A stretch of DNA of 64,000 bases from Actinomadura macra NBRC 14102 (GCF_001552215.1 NZ_BCQT01000017.1:310001-374000), one strand, 5' to 3'. Positions 33,230 through 42,310 are shown, numbered from the stretch's first letter. Made by a program: numbers and translations. The notes: generated from the sequence alone by a model not told the origin.

Positions 33230-34216
33230 CTACGGGTTGGGGCAGATGACGTGGGGGGCGACCTCGCCGGCGGCGTCGGTGCCGTAGGCAGTGGCGAAGC
33301 GGTCCAGGAACGCCTGGCGGGACAGGGTGTACTCCTGCGGGCCCGCGGCCTCCAGGGCGTGTGCGGCGATGGCGTTGCCCACCTGCGCGGCGCGCTCCAG
33401 GGGCAGGCCCCAGGCGGTGGCCGACAGGAACCCGGCGCGGAAGGCGTCGCCGACACCGGTCGGGTCGACGACGGTCTCGACGGACACGGCGGGGACGTGC
33501 AGGCCCTCCTCGCCCTTACGGTCGATGACGACGCCCTTGGCTCCGAGGGTGGTGACGCGGACGCCGACGCGGGACAGGATCTCCTCGCCGGTCCAGCCGG
33601 TCTTCTCCTCGCAGAGGGCCTTCTCGTACTCGTTGGTGAACAGGTACACGCCGCCGTCGATCAGGCGGCGGACATCCGCGCCGTCCATCCGGGCGAGCTG
33701 CTGGGACGGGTCGCCGGCGAACGGGATGCCCCGGACACGGCACTCGTCGGTATGCCGGAGCATGGCCTCGGGGTCGTTGGGGCTGACCACGACGAGGTCG
33801 AGGCCGCCGACGCGGTCGGCGACCGGGCCCAGCTCGATCGAGCGGGCCTCGCTCATCGCGCCGGCGTAGAACGTGGCGATCTGGTTCTGGTCCTGGTCGG
33901 TGGTGCACAGGAACCGGGCGGTGTGATGTAGCTCGGACACGTGCACCGAGCCGGTGTCCACCCCGTGCCGGTCGAGCCAGGAGCGATAGTCGGCGAAGTC
34001 GTCGCCGACGGAACCGACGAGGATCGAGCCCTTGCCGAGGCTTCCCATCCCGAAGCAGATGTTGGCGGCGATGCCGCCGCGGCGGATCTCCAGCTCGTCC
34101 ACCAGGAACGACAGCGACACCTGATCGAGTTGATCGGGCAAGAGCTGATCGGTGAACCTTCCGGGGAAGGTCATCAGATGGTCGGTGGCAATGGAGCCAG
34201 TCACGGCGATGCGCAC
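33230..34216 (-). CDS. adoK: PfkB family carbohydrate kinase (adenosine kinase-like)
   Basis: A 328-residue ribokinase-fold enzyme. The ATP-site motif DPTGVGDAFRAG (251-262) holds the catalytic base Asp257, and RGGIAANICFG (46-56) forms the sugar-side GG switch. Its position between the oxidase/sulfur genes and the HesB gene is that of M. tuberculosis Rv2202c, an unusual bacterial adenosine kinase. Substrate (adenosine versus a sugar) is by synteny only. ATG start; monocistronic between two hairpins. Confidence 0.85.
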   Translation of the reverse strand: MRIAVTGSIATDHLMTFPGRFTDQLLPDQLDQVSLSFLVDELEIRRGGIAANICFGMGSLGKGSILVGSVGDDFADYRSWLDRHGVDTGSVHVSELHHTARFLCTTDQDQNQIATFYAGAMSEARSIELGPVADRVGGLDLVVVSPNDPEAMLRHTDECRVRGIPFAGDPSQQLARMDGADVRRLIDGGVYLFTNEYEKALCEEKTGWTGEEILSRVGVRVTTLGAKGVVIDRKGEEGLHVPAVSVETVVDPTGVGDAFRAGFLSATAWGLPLERAAQVGNAIAAHALEAAGPQEYTLSRQAFLDRFATAYGTDAAGEVAPHVICPNP

Positions 34217-34327
34217 GGCGTCGCTCTCCTCGTCGTGGTCGTCCGGCTGTTCACCGGCTGTTCAACCCGGAAAAGACTACTTCCCATCGGACCACACGTC
34301 GCCGCCGCACGCACCCCGCGACGGCGA

Positions 34328-34360
34328 AGGGCGGCCCGGAACCAGTGTCCGGGCCGCCCT
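34328..34360 (-). terminator. Terminator after the HesB/IscA gene
   Basis: A 13-bp perfect stem (AGGGCGGCCCGGA) with a 7-nt loop, 22 nt after the stop codon of the minus-strand gene upstream. The run of Ts is short, so it may act with Rho or as a transcript-end stabiliser. Confidence 0.75.
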
Positions 34361-34382
34361 TTGCGTGACGCTTGAGCCGCGC

Positions 34383-34745
34383 TCAGTTGAACGAGTCGCC
34401 ACAGGCGCAGGAGCCCGAGGCGTTGGGGTTGTCGATCGTGAACCCCTGCTTCTCGATCGTGTCGACGAAGTCGATGGTGGCGCCGGTCAGGTAGGGGGCA
34501 CTCATCCGGTCCACCCGGACCGAGAGGCCGCCGAAGTCCTGAATCTGGTCCCCGTCCATCTCCCGCTCGTCGAAGAAGAGCTGGTAAATCAGACCGGAGC
34601 AGCCTCCCGGCTGCACGGCGACACGCAGCGCAAGGTCGTCACGGCCCTCCTGCTCGAGCAGGCCCCTGGCCTTCTCGGCGGCGGCGTCGGTGATGATGAC
34701 GCCCTGCTGCGTGGTCTCCTGCGTCGTCTCGCCTGAAACCGTCAT
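34383..34745 (-). CDS. HesB/IscA family iron-sulfur cluster insertion protein
   Basis: A 120-residue A-type carrier that delivers Fe-S clusters to target enzymes. Three conserved Cys are present: Cys49 in GGCSGL, and Cys113 and Cys115 in SCACGDSF. The first 15 residues are a Thr/Gln-rich extension. It corresponds to Rv2204c by position. It diverges from nadA, whose product needs a [4Fe-4S] cluster, so the two could be functionally linked. Confidence 0.93.
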   Translation of the reverse strand: MTVSGETTQETTQQGVIITDAAAEKARGLLEQEGRDDLALRVAVQPGGCSGLIYQLFFDEREMDGDQIQDFGGLSVRVDRMSAPYLTGATIDFVDTIEKQGFTIDNPNASGSCACGDSFN

Positions 34746-34982
34746 GTGTTCAGCTCCCGGGTCTGCCGCGCCGCGGGTGCGGCGAACTGTCGCTTGTTCC
34801 GAGGACGTCGAACGACCTCTCTTTGTTAGGACAACGTACCTCGCTACAGGCCCATTCCGCTTATCCGCCCGGTTTAACTCCCCTGGCAGGTGCGGTCTAC
34901 GTCACACCGCCGGACTCCGCCGGATGTGCCATGATTAGTCGTCAAAGCGACGATAAGTCCCCGTCGCAGGAGGGAGACTCCC

Positions 34983-36137
34983 GTGACCACTCCAGTGCGT
35001 GATCTTCCGCTGCTGCTGCTCGGCAGCGGCGCCGACCCGGCCAGCGAGCGTGGTGTGGACTGTCCCGGCGAGCTGCCGCCCGCGTCCGATCCGCTGCTGG
35101 TCGAGCGCGCCGCCGCCGCGAAGGCCGCGCTCGGCGACCGGGTGTTCGTCCTCGGCCACCACTACCAGCGCGACGAGGTCATCCGCTTCGCCGATGTCAC
35201 CGGCGACTCGTTCAAGCTCGCCCAGCAGGCGGCGGCGCGGCCCGACGCGCCCTACGTGGTGTTCTGCGGTGTGCACTTCATGGCGGAGTCGGCCGACATC
35301 CTGACCGCCGGCCACCAGCGGGTGATCCTGCCGGACCTCGGCGCGGGCTGCTCGATGGCCGACATGGCGACGTTCGACCAGGTCGAGGAGTGCTGGGACG
35401 TCCTGGAGGACGCCGGGATCGCCGATGACGTCGTCCCCGTCACGTACATGAACTCCTCGGCCGACATCAAGGGCTTCGTCGGACGGCACGGCGGCGTGGT
35501 CTGCACCTCGTCCAATGCCAAGCGCGCCCTGGACTGGGCCTACTCCAAGGGTAGGAAGGTCCTCTTCCTGCCGGACCAGCACCTCGGCCGCAACACCGCC
35601 GTTTTGGAGATGGGGCTTTCCCTGGACGACTGCGTCGTCTACAGCCCGCACCGCCGCGAGGGCGGGCTGACGCAGCGGCAGCTACAGGACGCCAAGATGA
35701 TCCTCTGGCGCGGCCACTGCTCGGTGCACGGCCGGTTCAGCAAGGAGTCGGTGGACGACGTCCGCGCCCGCGTGCCCGGCGTCAACGTGCTCGTCCACCC
35801 CGAGTGCCGGCACGAGGTCGTCACCGCCGCGGACCAGATCGGGTCGACCGAGTACATCATCAAGACGATCGAGGCGGCCGAGCCCGGCTCCTCCTGGGCG
35901 GTGGGCACGGAACTGAACCTCGTCCGGCGGCTGGCGGGTGCCCACCCGGACAAGAACGTCATGTTCCTCGACAAGACCGTCTGCTACTGCTCGACGATGA
36001 ATCGCATCGACCTGCCGCACCTGGTGTGGTCGCTGGAGTCCCTGGTGCGCGGCGAGGTCGAGAACGTCATCCAGGTGGACGAGGAGACCGCCCGCTACGC
36101 GCGGGTGGCCCTGGACCAGATGCTCGCCCTGCCGTGA
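34983..36137 (+). CDS. nadA: Quinolinate synthase A
   Basis: A 384-residue cytoplasmic enzyme that makes quinolinate from iminoaspartate and dihydroxyacetone phosphate for NAD synthesis. Its [4Fe-4S] cluster should be held by Cys123 (AGCSMAD), Cys246 (WRGHCSVH) and a Cys of CYCSTMN (334/336). GHHYQRDEV and HPEC are also typical. GTG start with GGAGG about 9 nt upstream. nadB and nadC are not next to it. The 237-nt upstream gap contains an inverted repeat TCGTC-N5-GACGA (about 34939-34953), a possible regulator site. Confidence 0.95.
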   Translation: MTTPVRDLPLLLLGSGADPASERGVDCPGELPPASDPLLVERAAAAKAALGDRVFVLGHHYQRDEVIRFADVTGDSFKLAQQAAARPDAPYVVFCGVHFMAESADILTAGHQRVILPDLGAGCSMADMATFDQVEECWDVLEDAGIADDVVPVTYMNSSADIKGFVGRHGGVVCTSSNAKRALDWAYSKGRKVLFLPDQHLGRNTAVLEMGLSLDDCVVYSPHRREGGLTQRQLQDAKMILWRGHCSVHGRFSKESVDDVRARVPGVNVLVHPECRHEVVTAADQIGSTEYIIKTIEAAEPGSSWAVGTELNLVRRLAGAHPDKNVMFLDKTVCYCSTMNRIDLPHLVWSLESLVRGEVENVIQVDEETARYARVALDQMLALP

Positions 36138-36150
36138 GCTTCTGGGCGGT

Positions 36151-36762
36151 TCACAGGCCGGGGACATCCCACAGGGGGAACCAGCGGGCCGTGTCCTGCT
36201 CGACGGGCAGTTCATCGGTGAGGGAGTCGCAGGCACGCCTCTCCAAGGCGTTGTCGCGGCGCCCCCGATCCCCCGGCCCCTGGGACGCGCTGGGCGCGAA
36301 GGGGTAGAACGTCCCGCGTCCGTGCAGGTGGACGAGGAACAGCCGCCGGGAGGAGTCGCCCTGGCGGAAGCACACCACCGTGCACAGCAGGTAAGGGCCG
36401 TATCCTGCGGCGGCCAAGGTGGCGTTGACCAGGTGCAGGTCGCTCACGAGCCGGTCGAGAGCCCCGGATGGGCGGATGACGTGCGCCCATCCCCAGCCGT
36501 GGGGGCCTCGGCTCGTCCCGGTTTCGCGGGTCTGGTTCCCGGCGCTGGAGAGTCCGAGCAGCCGGGCCGCCTCGCGCTGCGCCCGCCCGAACGCGCCGAA
36601 CGGGCCGCCCTCCACGAGACGGTGGCAGACGGCGCCGCCGCCGGTGGCGGTGAAGCCGGTCGCGGCGTCCAGGGCCGCCGCGGCGGCGGGCAGGGCGAAC
36701 AGCCCGTCCAGGTCGGGCGCGGCGGGCGCGGGACGGCCGAGCAGGCCGTCCAGGAGGCCCAC
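36151..36762 (-). CDS. PspAB-like protein, second copy
   Basis: A 203-residue paralogue of the protein at 37773-38342: both begin with GLLDGLLGR or GFLDTLLGR, share TFYPFAP, and end in RWFPLWDVPGL or RWFPVWGAPGL. In actinobacteria this family (PspA-associated protein PspAB) is encoded with PspA and HtpX. GTG start at 36762, four nt after the second htpX gene. Compared with copy 1 it has inserts in the middle and before the end (SASQGPGDRGR). Its function is unknown; a membrane-stress role is inferred from context. Confidence 0.85.
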   Translation of the reverse strand: MGLLDGLLGRPAPAAPDLDGLFALPAAAAALDAATGFTATGGGAVCHRLVEGGPFGAFGRAQREAARLLGLSSAGNQTRETGTSRGPHGWGWAHVIRPSGALDRLVSDLHLVNATLAAAGYGPYLLCTVVCFRQGDSSRRLFLVHLHGRGTFYPFAPSASQGPGDRGRRDNALERRACDSLTDELPVEQDTARWFPLWDVPGL

Positions 36763-36766
36763 CGCC

Positions 36767-37681
36767 TCAGCCCCCGCTCGCGAGCCGACGGGAGATCGCG
36801 GTGAGCCGCTCCGTGCGCCGCGCCAGCGTCGGGTGGGTGGACAGCAGCCCGGCGGCGCCCTCACCGCGCGCCGCCGCCACACAGAGGGCCCGCACGGGGC
36901 GCAGCGCGCGCAGATCGTCCCGGGACGCGTCCCGCAGGCCGTCGTCGACCTTGCCGAGGGCCGAGGCGAGGTCGGCGGGACGGCCGGTCAGCAGCGCCCC
37001 CGTCGAGTCGGCGCACAGCTCCCGGTGCCGGGACAGGGCGAGCCCCACCAGCGTCCCCGCGCCGTGCAGCAGGGCCGCCGCCGCCGCGACCGGCAGCAGG
37101 ACGAGCCCGCCGGTCCACACGACCCCGGCCATGGTGCCCTGCCCGCCCCCGCGGAACAGGTCCGTCCACCAGCCGAGGAAAAGGCCGGCGACCAGGGCCG
37201 GAAAGGAGGCGACGGCCGTGACGAGCACGTCCCGGTTGGCCACGTGCGCGGTCTCGTGGGCGAGCACCGCGGCGACCTCCGCCGGTTCCAGGCGGTCGCG
37301 CAGCCCGTCGGTGACGCACACCACCGCCGAGCCGGGCCCCGACCCGGCGGCGAAGGCGTTCGGGATGTCGAGCGCGGAGACGGCCAGGCGCGGCTTCGGC
37401 AACCCCGAGGACATGCAGAGCCGGTCCAGGACGGCGTGCAGCTCCGGTTCCTCGCTCGGGTCGACGAGGCGCGCGTCCATCGCGTACAGCGCCAGCCGGT
37501 CCGCCCACCGGGACGACGCCACCGCGAGGGCGACGGCGACGGCCGCCGCGGCGGTGCCCCACACCGGACCCGCGAGGAACGCGGGCAGCACCGCCGCCGC
37601 GTAGACGAGGGTGACGAGGGTCATCGTGGCGAGCATCCGCCAGGTCAGCCCGGAGTCGGGCGCGTCGCGCGTGGGCCCCAT
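36767..37681 (-). CDS. HtpX-like M48 membrane metalloprotease, second copy
   Basis: A 304-residue protease with two N-terminal helices (about 18-36, 40-58), the zinc motif HETAH (in VLAHETAHVANRD) and two further helices. The third zinc ligand is probably Glu in HRELCADS. It is about half identical by eye to the HtpX at 38342-39259 and follows the same gene order, so it arose by duplication of the htpX-pspAB pair. Starts 91 nt after pspAB copy 1. Confidence 0.9.
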   Translation of the reverse strand: MGPTRDAPDSGLTWRMLATMTLVTLVYAAAVLPAFLAGPVWGTAAAAVAVALAVASSRWADRLALYAMDARLVDPSEEPELHAVLDRLCMSSGLPKPRLAVSALDIPNAFAAGSGPGSAVVCVTDGLRDRLEPAEVAAVLAHETAHVANRDVLVTAVASFPALVAGLFLGWWTDLFRGGGQGTMAGVVWTGGLVLLPVAAAAALLHGAGTLVGLALSRHRELCADSTGALLTGRPADLASALGKVDDGLRDASRDDLRALRPVRALCVAAARGEGAAGLLSTHPTLARRTERLTAISRRLASGG

Positions 37682-37772
37682 GATCCGACGTTAGGGCGGT
37701 CGCTCGGGACGATCAGCGTCGCATGACACAGAAGAACTCGACAGGGGGGCGAACAGGCCGGTCAGGGGCCGG

Positions 37773-38342
37773 TCAGAGGCCCGGCGCGCCCCAGACGGGG
37801 AACCAGCGGCCGAGGTCGTCCTCGAACGGCAGGTCGGCACCGACGGCGCCGCGCACCTGGAGTTCCAGCGCGTTGTCGCGCTTGTCGCCGGGCAGCGGAG
37901 CGAACGGGTAGAAGGTGCCGCGCTTGTAGAGGTAGACCAGCGCGAGCCGCTGCCCGTCGGGGCCGGTGAAACCGGCCAGCGAGCACAGCAGATGCGGCCC
38001 GAAACCGCCGGACTCCAGTGTCGCGTTCACCGCGTGCAGGTCGGTGACCAGATCGGGCAACTGCTCGGGCGGATGTTCTGCGAGCAGCCAGGTGTAGCCG
38101 TAGGAGTCGGTGCTGATCTTGACCTTGGGGCCCTCGTCGGCGTCCAGCAGTTCCTGGACGTCGCGCTGGAGCCGCGCGAACGCGCCCCCCTCGGCGGCGC
38201 GAAAGCACACCGAGCCGAGCCCGGTGGGCGTGAATCCGGTCGCCGCCTCCAGCGTGATCGCGGCGGTGGACAGCGCGAACAGCCGGTCGAGATCGGGTTT
38301 GACCGGCTTGGACCGGCCGAGCAGCGTGTCCAGAAATCCCAT
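37773..38342 (-). CDS. pspAB: PspA-associated protein PspAB, first copy
   Basis: A 189-residue soluble protein with the family ends GFLDTLLGR and RWFPVWGAPGL. It starts inside the htpX stop codon (TGATG), indicating coupled translation. The PspA-PspAA-HtpX-PspAB set is the usual actinobacterial envelope-stress operon; PspAB's biochemical role is not known. Confidence 0.88.
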   Translation of the reverse strand: MGFLDTLLGRSKPVKPDLDRLFALSTAAITLEAATGFTPTGLGSVCFRAAEGGAFARLQRDVQELLDADEGPKVKISTDSYGYTWLLAEHPPEQLPDLVTDLHAVNATLESGGFGPHLLCSLAGFTGPDGQRLALVYLYKRGTFYPFAPLPGDKRDNALELQVRGAVGADLPFEDDLGRWFPVWGAPGL

Positions 38343-39259
38343 CAGGCTCCCCTACTGAGCTGGTCGGAGATCGCCGAGAGCTGCGCGAGCCGCCGGTCCA
38401 GCGGCGGGTGGGTGGAGAACAGCGAGGAGATGCTGAAGCCCTTGCCGAACGCCGGGGTGAAGAAGAAGGCGTTGAACGCCTGGGCGGAACGCAGGTCGTT
38501 GGTGGGGATCCGTGCGATCTCGCCGGAGACCTTCGTCAGCGCGCTGGCCAGCGCGGACGGGCGGCCGGTGAGCAGCGCGGCGGCCCGGTCGGCCGACAGT
38601 TCCCGGTAGCGCGACAGCGCCCGGGTGAGCAGGAAGCTGATCGCGTACGCGACGGCGCTCACCGCGACCACCGCGAGCAGGACGAGCCCGGTGTTCTGGT
38701 CGCCGTCCCGGCGGTTGAAGCCGCCCCACAGGCCCCACTGCAGACCGAACCGGGTGATCAGGCCGGCGCAGATGCCAAGGAACGAGGCGATCGTCATGAC
38801 CGCGACGTCCTTGTGCGCGACGTGGGCCATCTCGTGCGCGAGCACGCCCTCCAGTTCGACCGGGTCGAGCCGGCGCAGCAGCCCGGTCGTGACGCAGACG
38901 ACGGCCTTCTTCTGGTTGCGGCCGGTGGCGAACGCGTTGGGCAGGTCGGTGTCGGCTATCGCGACCCTCGGCTTCGGCGCATCCGACATGGCGCAGATGC
39001 GGTCGATGACGCCGTGCAGCTCGGGCGCTTCCTCTACGGACACCTCCCGGCCGTGCATGGCGAACATGGTCAGCCGGTCGGAGAAGAAGTACTGGGCGAG
39101 CAGGAACAGCACCGCGACACCCAGCGCGATCACACCGAACTTCGGCGCGACGACGAAGAACGCCGACACGAAGACGACGTAGACCAGCCCCAGCAGGAAC
39201 ATGGTCACGAGCATGCGTGACGTCAGCCCTCGGTCGGAGGCGTAACGCGTCTGGGCCAT
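38342..39259 (-). CDS. htpX: HtpX-like M48 membrane metalloprotease, first copy
   Basis: A 305-residue membrane protease that would degrade misfolded membrane proteins. Helices at about 16-38 and 44-60, zinc motif HEMAH (in VLAHEMAHVAHKD), third ligand in YRELSADRAAAL, and two more helices between. The ATG at 39259 has GGGGG at 8 nt. Third gene of the psp operon, 111 nt after pspAA. Confidence 0.93.
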   Translation of the reverse strand: MAQTRYASDRGLTSRMLVTMFLLGLVYVVFVSAFFVVAPKFGVIALGVAVLFLLAQYFFSDRLTMFAMHGREVSVEEAPELHGVIDRICAMSDAPKPRVAIADTDLPNAFATGRNQKKAVVCVTTGLLRRLDPVELEGVLAHEMAHVAHKDVAVMTIASFLGICAGLITRFGLQWGLWGGFNRRDGDQNTGLVLLAVVAVSAVAYAISFLLTRALSRYRELSADRAAALLTGRPSALASALTKVSGEIARIPTNDLRSAQAFNAFFFTPAFGKGFSISSLFSTHPPLDRRLAQLSAISDQLSRGA

Positions 39260-39370
39260 TCCGAATCCCCCAGTTCTCCCCATTCACTTTGTAGGAACGC
39301 ACGAGACCCGGGTTTTGTGCCTGAACCGGCGGTGGAGCGGTCCCACGACCGGCCGGCGACGGTCCCCCCG

Positions 39371-39649
39371 CTAGTCGGGGATCAGCCCCTCGTCGCCCAG
39401 CATCGAGCGGACCTCGTCGATGTGCGCGTCCGCCGGGGGGAGGATCAGCTCGGACGGCGCCAGGCTGTCGGCCGGCAGGGGGGTGCCCACCTTCCGGACG
39501 TTGTCCAGCAGCGCGTGCAGCGCGGAGCGGAAGGCCGCCTCGTCGCCGGACTCGATCGCCGACTCCAGTTCGGCGTCGAGCGTGTTCAGCGCGGACAGGT
39601 CGTCGGCCGCCACGTCCAGCTGGCCCTCGCCCATCAGGCGGACGATCAC
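39371..39649 (-). CDS. pspAA: PspA-associated protein PspAA
   Basis: A 92-residue acidic protein starting VIVRLMGEGQLDV, the usual PspAA N-terminus. The GTG at 39649 overlaps the pspA stop as GTGA. It is thought to form a complex with PspA in actinobacteria and cyanobacteria (family knowledge). The helical C-terminal half is rich in Asp/Glu. Confidence 0.9.
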   Translation of the reverse strand: MIVRLMGEGQLDVAADDLSALNTLDAELESAIESGDEAAFRSALHALLDNVRKVGTPLPADSLAPSELILPPADAHIDEVRSMLGDEGLIPD

Positions 39650-40455
39650 TGGGCACCCCCCGGCTTCTGCGGCCACGGGGCCTGCTGCGGGGTGTCGTGC
39701 GGCTGCTGCTGGGACTGCGCGGTGGGCGACCCCTGGTTCAGCTCCTTGGGCGCGGGGCCCTGGCCCAGTTCGGCCTTGAGCCGCTCCAGCTCCAGGTCGA
39801 CACCCGGCCCGGAACCCATCCGGTCGAGCTCGGCCTGGATGTCGTCCTTGGGTCCGGAGAAGTCCTCCAGGGCGCCGGACGCCAGCAGCTCGTCGATCGC
39901 CCCGGCGCGGGCCTTCATCGTCTCGGTCTTCTCCTCGGCGCGCTGGATCGCCAGACCCACGTCGCCCATCTCTTCGGAGATGCCGGAGAACGCCTCGTTG
40001 ATCTTCGTCTGCGCCTCGGCGGCGGTGTAGGTCGCCTTGATCGTCTCCTTGCGGGTGCGGAACGAGTCGACCTTGGTCTGCAGCCGCTGGGAGGCGAGCG
40101 TGAGCTTCTCCTCCTCGCCCTGGAGCTGCTGGTACTGCGCGCGCAGGTCGTTCAGCTGGCTGTCCAGCCCGGAACGGCGGGTGAGCGCCTCGCGGGCGAG
40201 GTCCTCGCGGCCCACCTGCAACGCCTTCTTGCCCTGTTCGGTCAGCTTGTTCTGCTGGCCCTCAAGCTGGTTGATCTGCAGCTCAAGACGCTTGCGCGAG
40301 GTGGCGACGTCGGCGACCCCCCGACGGACCTTCTGCAGCATCTCCAGCTGGCGCTGGTAGGAGTAATCGAGCGTCTCGCGAGGATCCTCCATCCGGTCCA
40401 GGGCTTTGTTCGCCTTGGACTTGAAGATCATCGACATTCGCTTCATCACGCTCAT
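39646..40455 (-). CDS. pspA: Phage shock protein A (PspA/IM30, ESCRT-III-like)
   Basis: A 269-residue, almost entirely coiled-coil protein that polymerises on damaged inner membranes. Family signatures: KANKALDRMEDPRETLDYSY near the start, then long Gln/Glu/Arg helices to about residue 220. The C-terminal 55 residues are Pro/Gln-rich and disordered, a feature of actinobacterial PspA. Start choice: ATG 40455 gives MSVMKRMSMIF, matching homologs; a GTG 39 nt upstream and an ATG 9 nt downstream are alternatives. A TAGGGT -10-like box and a CGCG palindrome lie upstream. Confidence 0.94.
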   Translation of the reverse strand: MSVMKRMSMIFKSKANKALDRMEDPRETLDYSYQRQLEMLQKVRRGVADVATSRKRLELQINQLEGQQNKLTEQGKKALQVGREDLAREALTRRSGLDSQLNDLRAQYQQLQGEEEKLTLASQRLQTKVDSFRTRKETIKATYTAAEAQTKINEAFSGISEEMGDVGLAIQRAEEKTETMKARAGAIDELLASGALEDFSGPKDDIQAELDRMGSGPGVDLELERLKAELGQGPAPKELNQGSPTAQSQQQPHDTPQQAPWPQKPGGAQ

Positions 40456-40536
40456 CGCGCGGCGCCGGTCCCTTCGTGCTGTCGCCTCAGTCACAAACTG
40501 GGCTCAATGACCACTGCTGGGGTTCTTATCACCCTA

Positions 40537-40548
40537 CGCGTTAACGCG
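40537..40548. promoter_or_regulatory. Palindrome CGCGTTAACGCG between pspA and the DUF3043 gene
   Basis: A perfect 12-bp palindrome in the divergent promoter region. It abuts a minus-strand TAGGGT (40536-40531) that could be the -10 box of pspA, so a protein bound here could control psp transcription. ClgR regulates psp in mycobacteria, but I cannot confirm that this matches its motif. Confidence 0.4.
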
Positions 40549-40587
40549 CGAGGCAGCCACGATGTTCGCAGCCGGTAGGCTGAGCCC

Positions 40588-41163
40588 GTGTTCAAGCGTC
40601 GTACCCCGGAAGCCCCGGCGAATCCTCCTCAGGTAGTAAAGCCGGGAGGAAAGGGCCGCCCCACGCCGAAGCGCAGTGAGGCCGAGAAGCGCCGTCGTCA
40701 GCCCATCACCGCCCCCGCCTCCCGCAAGGAGGCATACAAGAAGGTCAGGGCGAAGCAGGCCGACGAGCGTGTCCGAGCCCGCGCGGGCATGGCCAAGGGC
40801 GAGGAGAAGTACCTGCTCAAGCGGGACAAGGGCCCCGTCCGCAGGCTCGCCCGCAACTACGTGGACGCACGCCGCACCTTCGGCTCGTACCTCATGTACG
40901 CGCTGTTCGCGATCGTGATCCTCAGCCTGATGCCGATCCCCGCCGCGCGGCTGTTGGGGCTGTTCGCCCCGCCGGTGGTGCTGCTGATCGTGCTCGCCGA
41001 GGGCGTGTTCCTGAGCCGGGGCATCAAGAGGCTCGCTGCGGAACGCCACCCGGATGAGGACACCCGGGGCGTCGGGCTGTACGCCGCCATGCGCGCCATG
41101 CAGATCCGCCGGCTGCGGATGCCGGCCCCGATGGTCAAGCCGGGCGAGAAGGACAAGGTCTGA
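40588..41163 (+). CDS. DUF3043 family membrane protein
   Basis: A 191-residue protein. The first 100 residues are Lys/Arg-rich and cytoplasmic (KRRRQPITAPASRKEAYKK is typical of DUF3043), followed by two helices (about 103-121, 128-145) and a basic tail. GTG start; TAGGCT (40576-40581) ends 6 nt before it, implying leaderless translation. Function unknown. It is conserved at this chromosomal location in actinobacteria (from memory). Confidence 0.87.
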   Translation: MFKRRTPEAPANPPQVVKPGGKGRPTPKRSEAEKRRRQPITAPASRKEAYKKVRAKQADERVRARAGMAKGEEKYLLKRDKGPVRRLARNYVDARRTFGSYLMYALFAIVILSLMPIPAARLLGLFAPPVVLLIVLAEGVFLSRGIKRLAAERHPDEDTRGVGLYAAMRAMQIRRLRMPAPMVKPGEKDKV

Positions 41164-41203
41164 CCGGACTGTCCCGATCCACGTCCGGCTAGGGTTCGTG
41201 ACC

Positions 41204-42205
41204 ATGGAGTTCCGATACTTGGGCCGGAGCGGTCTGAAGATCAGCGAGATCGCGTACGGCAACTGGCTCACCCACGGCTCCCAGGTCGAGGAGGACGCCG
41301 CGCGCGCCTGCGTGCGGGCGGCCCTCGACGAGGGGATCACCACCTTCGACACGGCGGACGTGTACGCCGGCACGCGCGCCGAGGAGGTCCTGGGGCGCGC
41401 GCTCAAGGGGCAGCGCCGTGCGGGGCTGGAGATCTTCACGAAGGTCTTCTGGCCCACCGGCCCCGGCCAGAACGACCGGGGCCTGTCCCGCAAGCACATC
41501 ATCGAGTCGATCGACGGCTCGCTCCGCCGGCTCGGCACCGACTACATCGACCTGTACCAGGCGCACCGGTTCGACCACGAGACGCCGCTGGAGGAGACCC
41601 TCAAGGCGTTCGACGACCTCGTCCGGCAGGGCAAGGTGCTCTACATCGGCGTCTCGGAGTGGCGCGCCGAGGAGATCGAACGCGCTCTGAAGATCGCGGA
41701 CGAGATGGGCCTGGACCGGATCATCTCCAGCCAACCGCAGTACTCGATGCTGTGGCGGGTCATCGAGGAGGAGGTCGTCCCGCTGTCCGAGCGCGAGGGG
41801 ATCGGGCAGATCGTCTGGTCGCCGATCGCGCAGGGCGTGCTCACCGGCAAGTACAAGCCGGGGCAGCCGCTGCCGGAGGGGTCGCGCGCCACCGACGACA
41901 AGGGCGGCGCCGACATGATCAGGCGCTACCTGAACGACGACGTGCTGACTCGCGTGCAGAACCTGCGACCCATCGCCGACGACCTCGGGCTGTCGATGGC
42001 GCAGCTCGCCATCGCCTGGACGCTGCAGAACCCGAACGTGTCGGCGGCGATCGTCGGGGCGTCACGTCCTGAGCAGGTGGCCGACAACGTGAAGGCCGCC
42101 GGGGTCAAGCTGGACGCCGACGTGCTGAAGCGCATCGACGAGGTGCTCGGCGACGCGGTCGTCCGCGACCCGTCGAAGACGGTCAGCCCGAGCTCGCGCC
42201 CCTGA
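41204..42205 (+). CDS. Aldo/keto reductase
   Basis: A 333-residue TIM-barrel NADPH-dependent reductase. Catalytic Asp and Tyr are in FDTADVYAG, Lys in LEIFTKVFW and His in LYQAHRFD. The C-terminal SRPEQVADN binds the cofactor 2'-phosphate in this family. It resembles the KCNAB/YghZ-type subgroup. TAGGGT (41190-41195) lies 8 nt before the ATG; a GTG two codons earlier is also possible. The physiological substrate is unknown. Confidence 0.92.
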   Translation: MEFRYLGRSGLKISEIAYGNWLTHGSQVEEDAARACVRAALDEGITTFDTADVYAGTRAEEVLGRALKGQRRAGLEIFTKVFWPTGPGQNDRGLSRKHIIESIDGSLRRLGTDYIDLYQAHRFDHETPLEETLKAFDDLVRQGKVLYIGVSEWRAEEIERALKIADEMGLDRIISSQPQYSMLWRVIEEEVVPLSEREGIGQIVWSPIAQGVLTGKYKPGQPLPEGSRATDDKGGADMIRRYLNDDVLTRVQNLRPIADDLGLSMAQLAIAWTLQNPNVSAAIVGASRPEQVADNVKAAGVKLDADVLKRIDEVLGDAVVRDPSKTVSPSSRP

Positions 42206-42211
42206 ACATGA

Positions 42212-42240
42212 GGGCCGCGGGGTCCACGACCCCGCGGCCC
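42212..42240. terminator. Hairpin after the aldo/keto reductase gene
   Basis: A 13-bp perfect stem (GGGCCGCGGGGTC) with loop CAC, 6 nt after the stop codon and without a T-run. It lies between convergent genes and may serve both. Confidence 0.65.
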
Positions 42241-42310
42241 GGTGTGCTCGGCCTTGCCGTCCGTCTCGCCGGGCGGCGCCCGGGACAAGCGGCATGCCCG
42301 GCGCCGCGTG

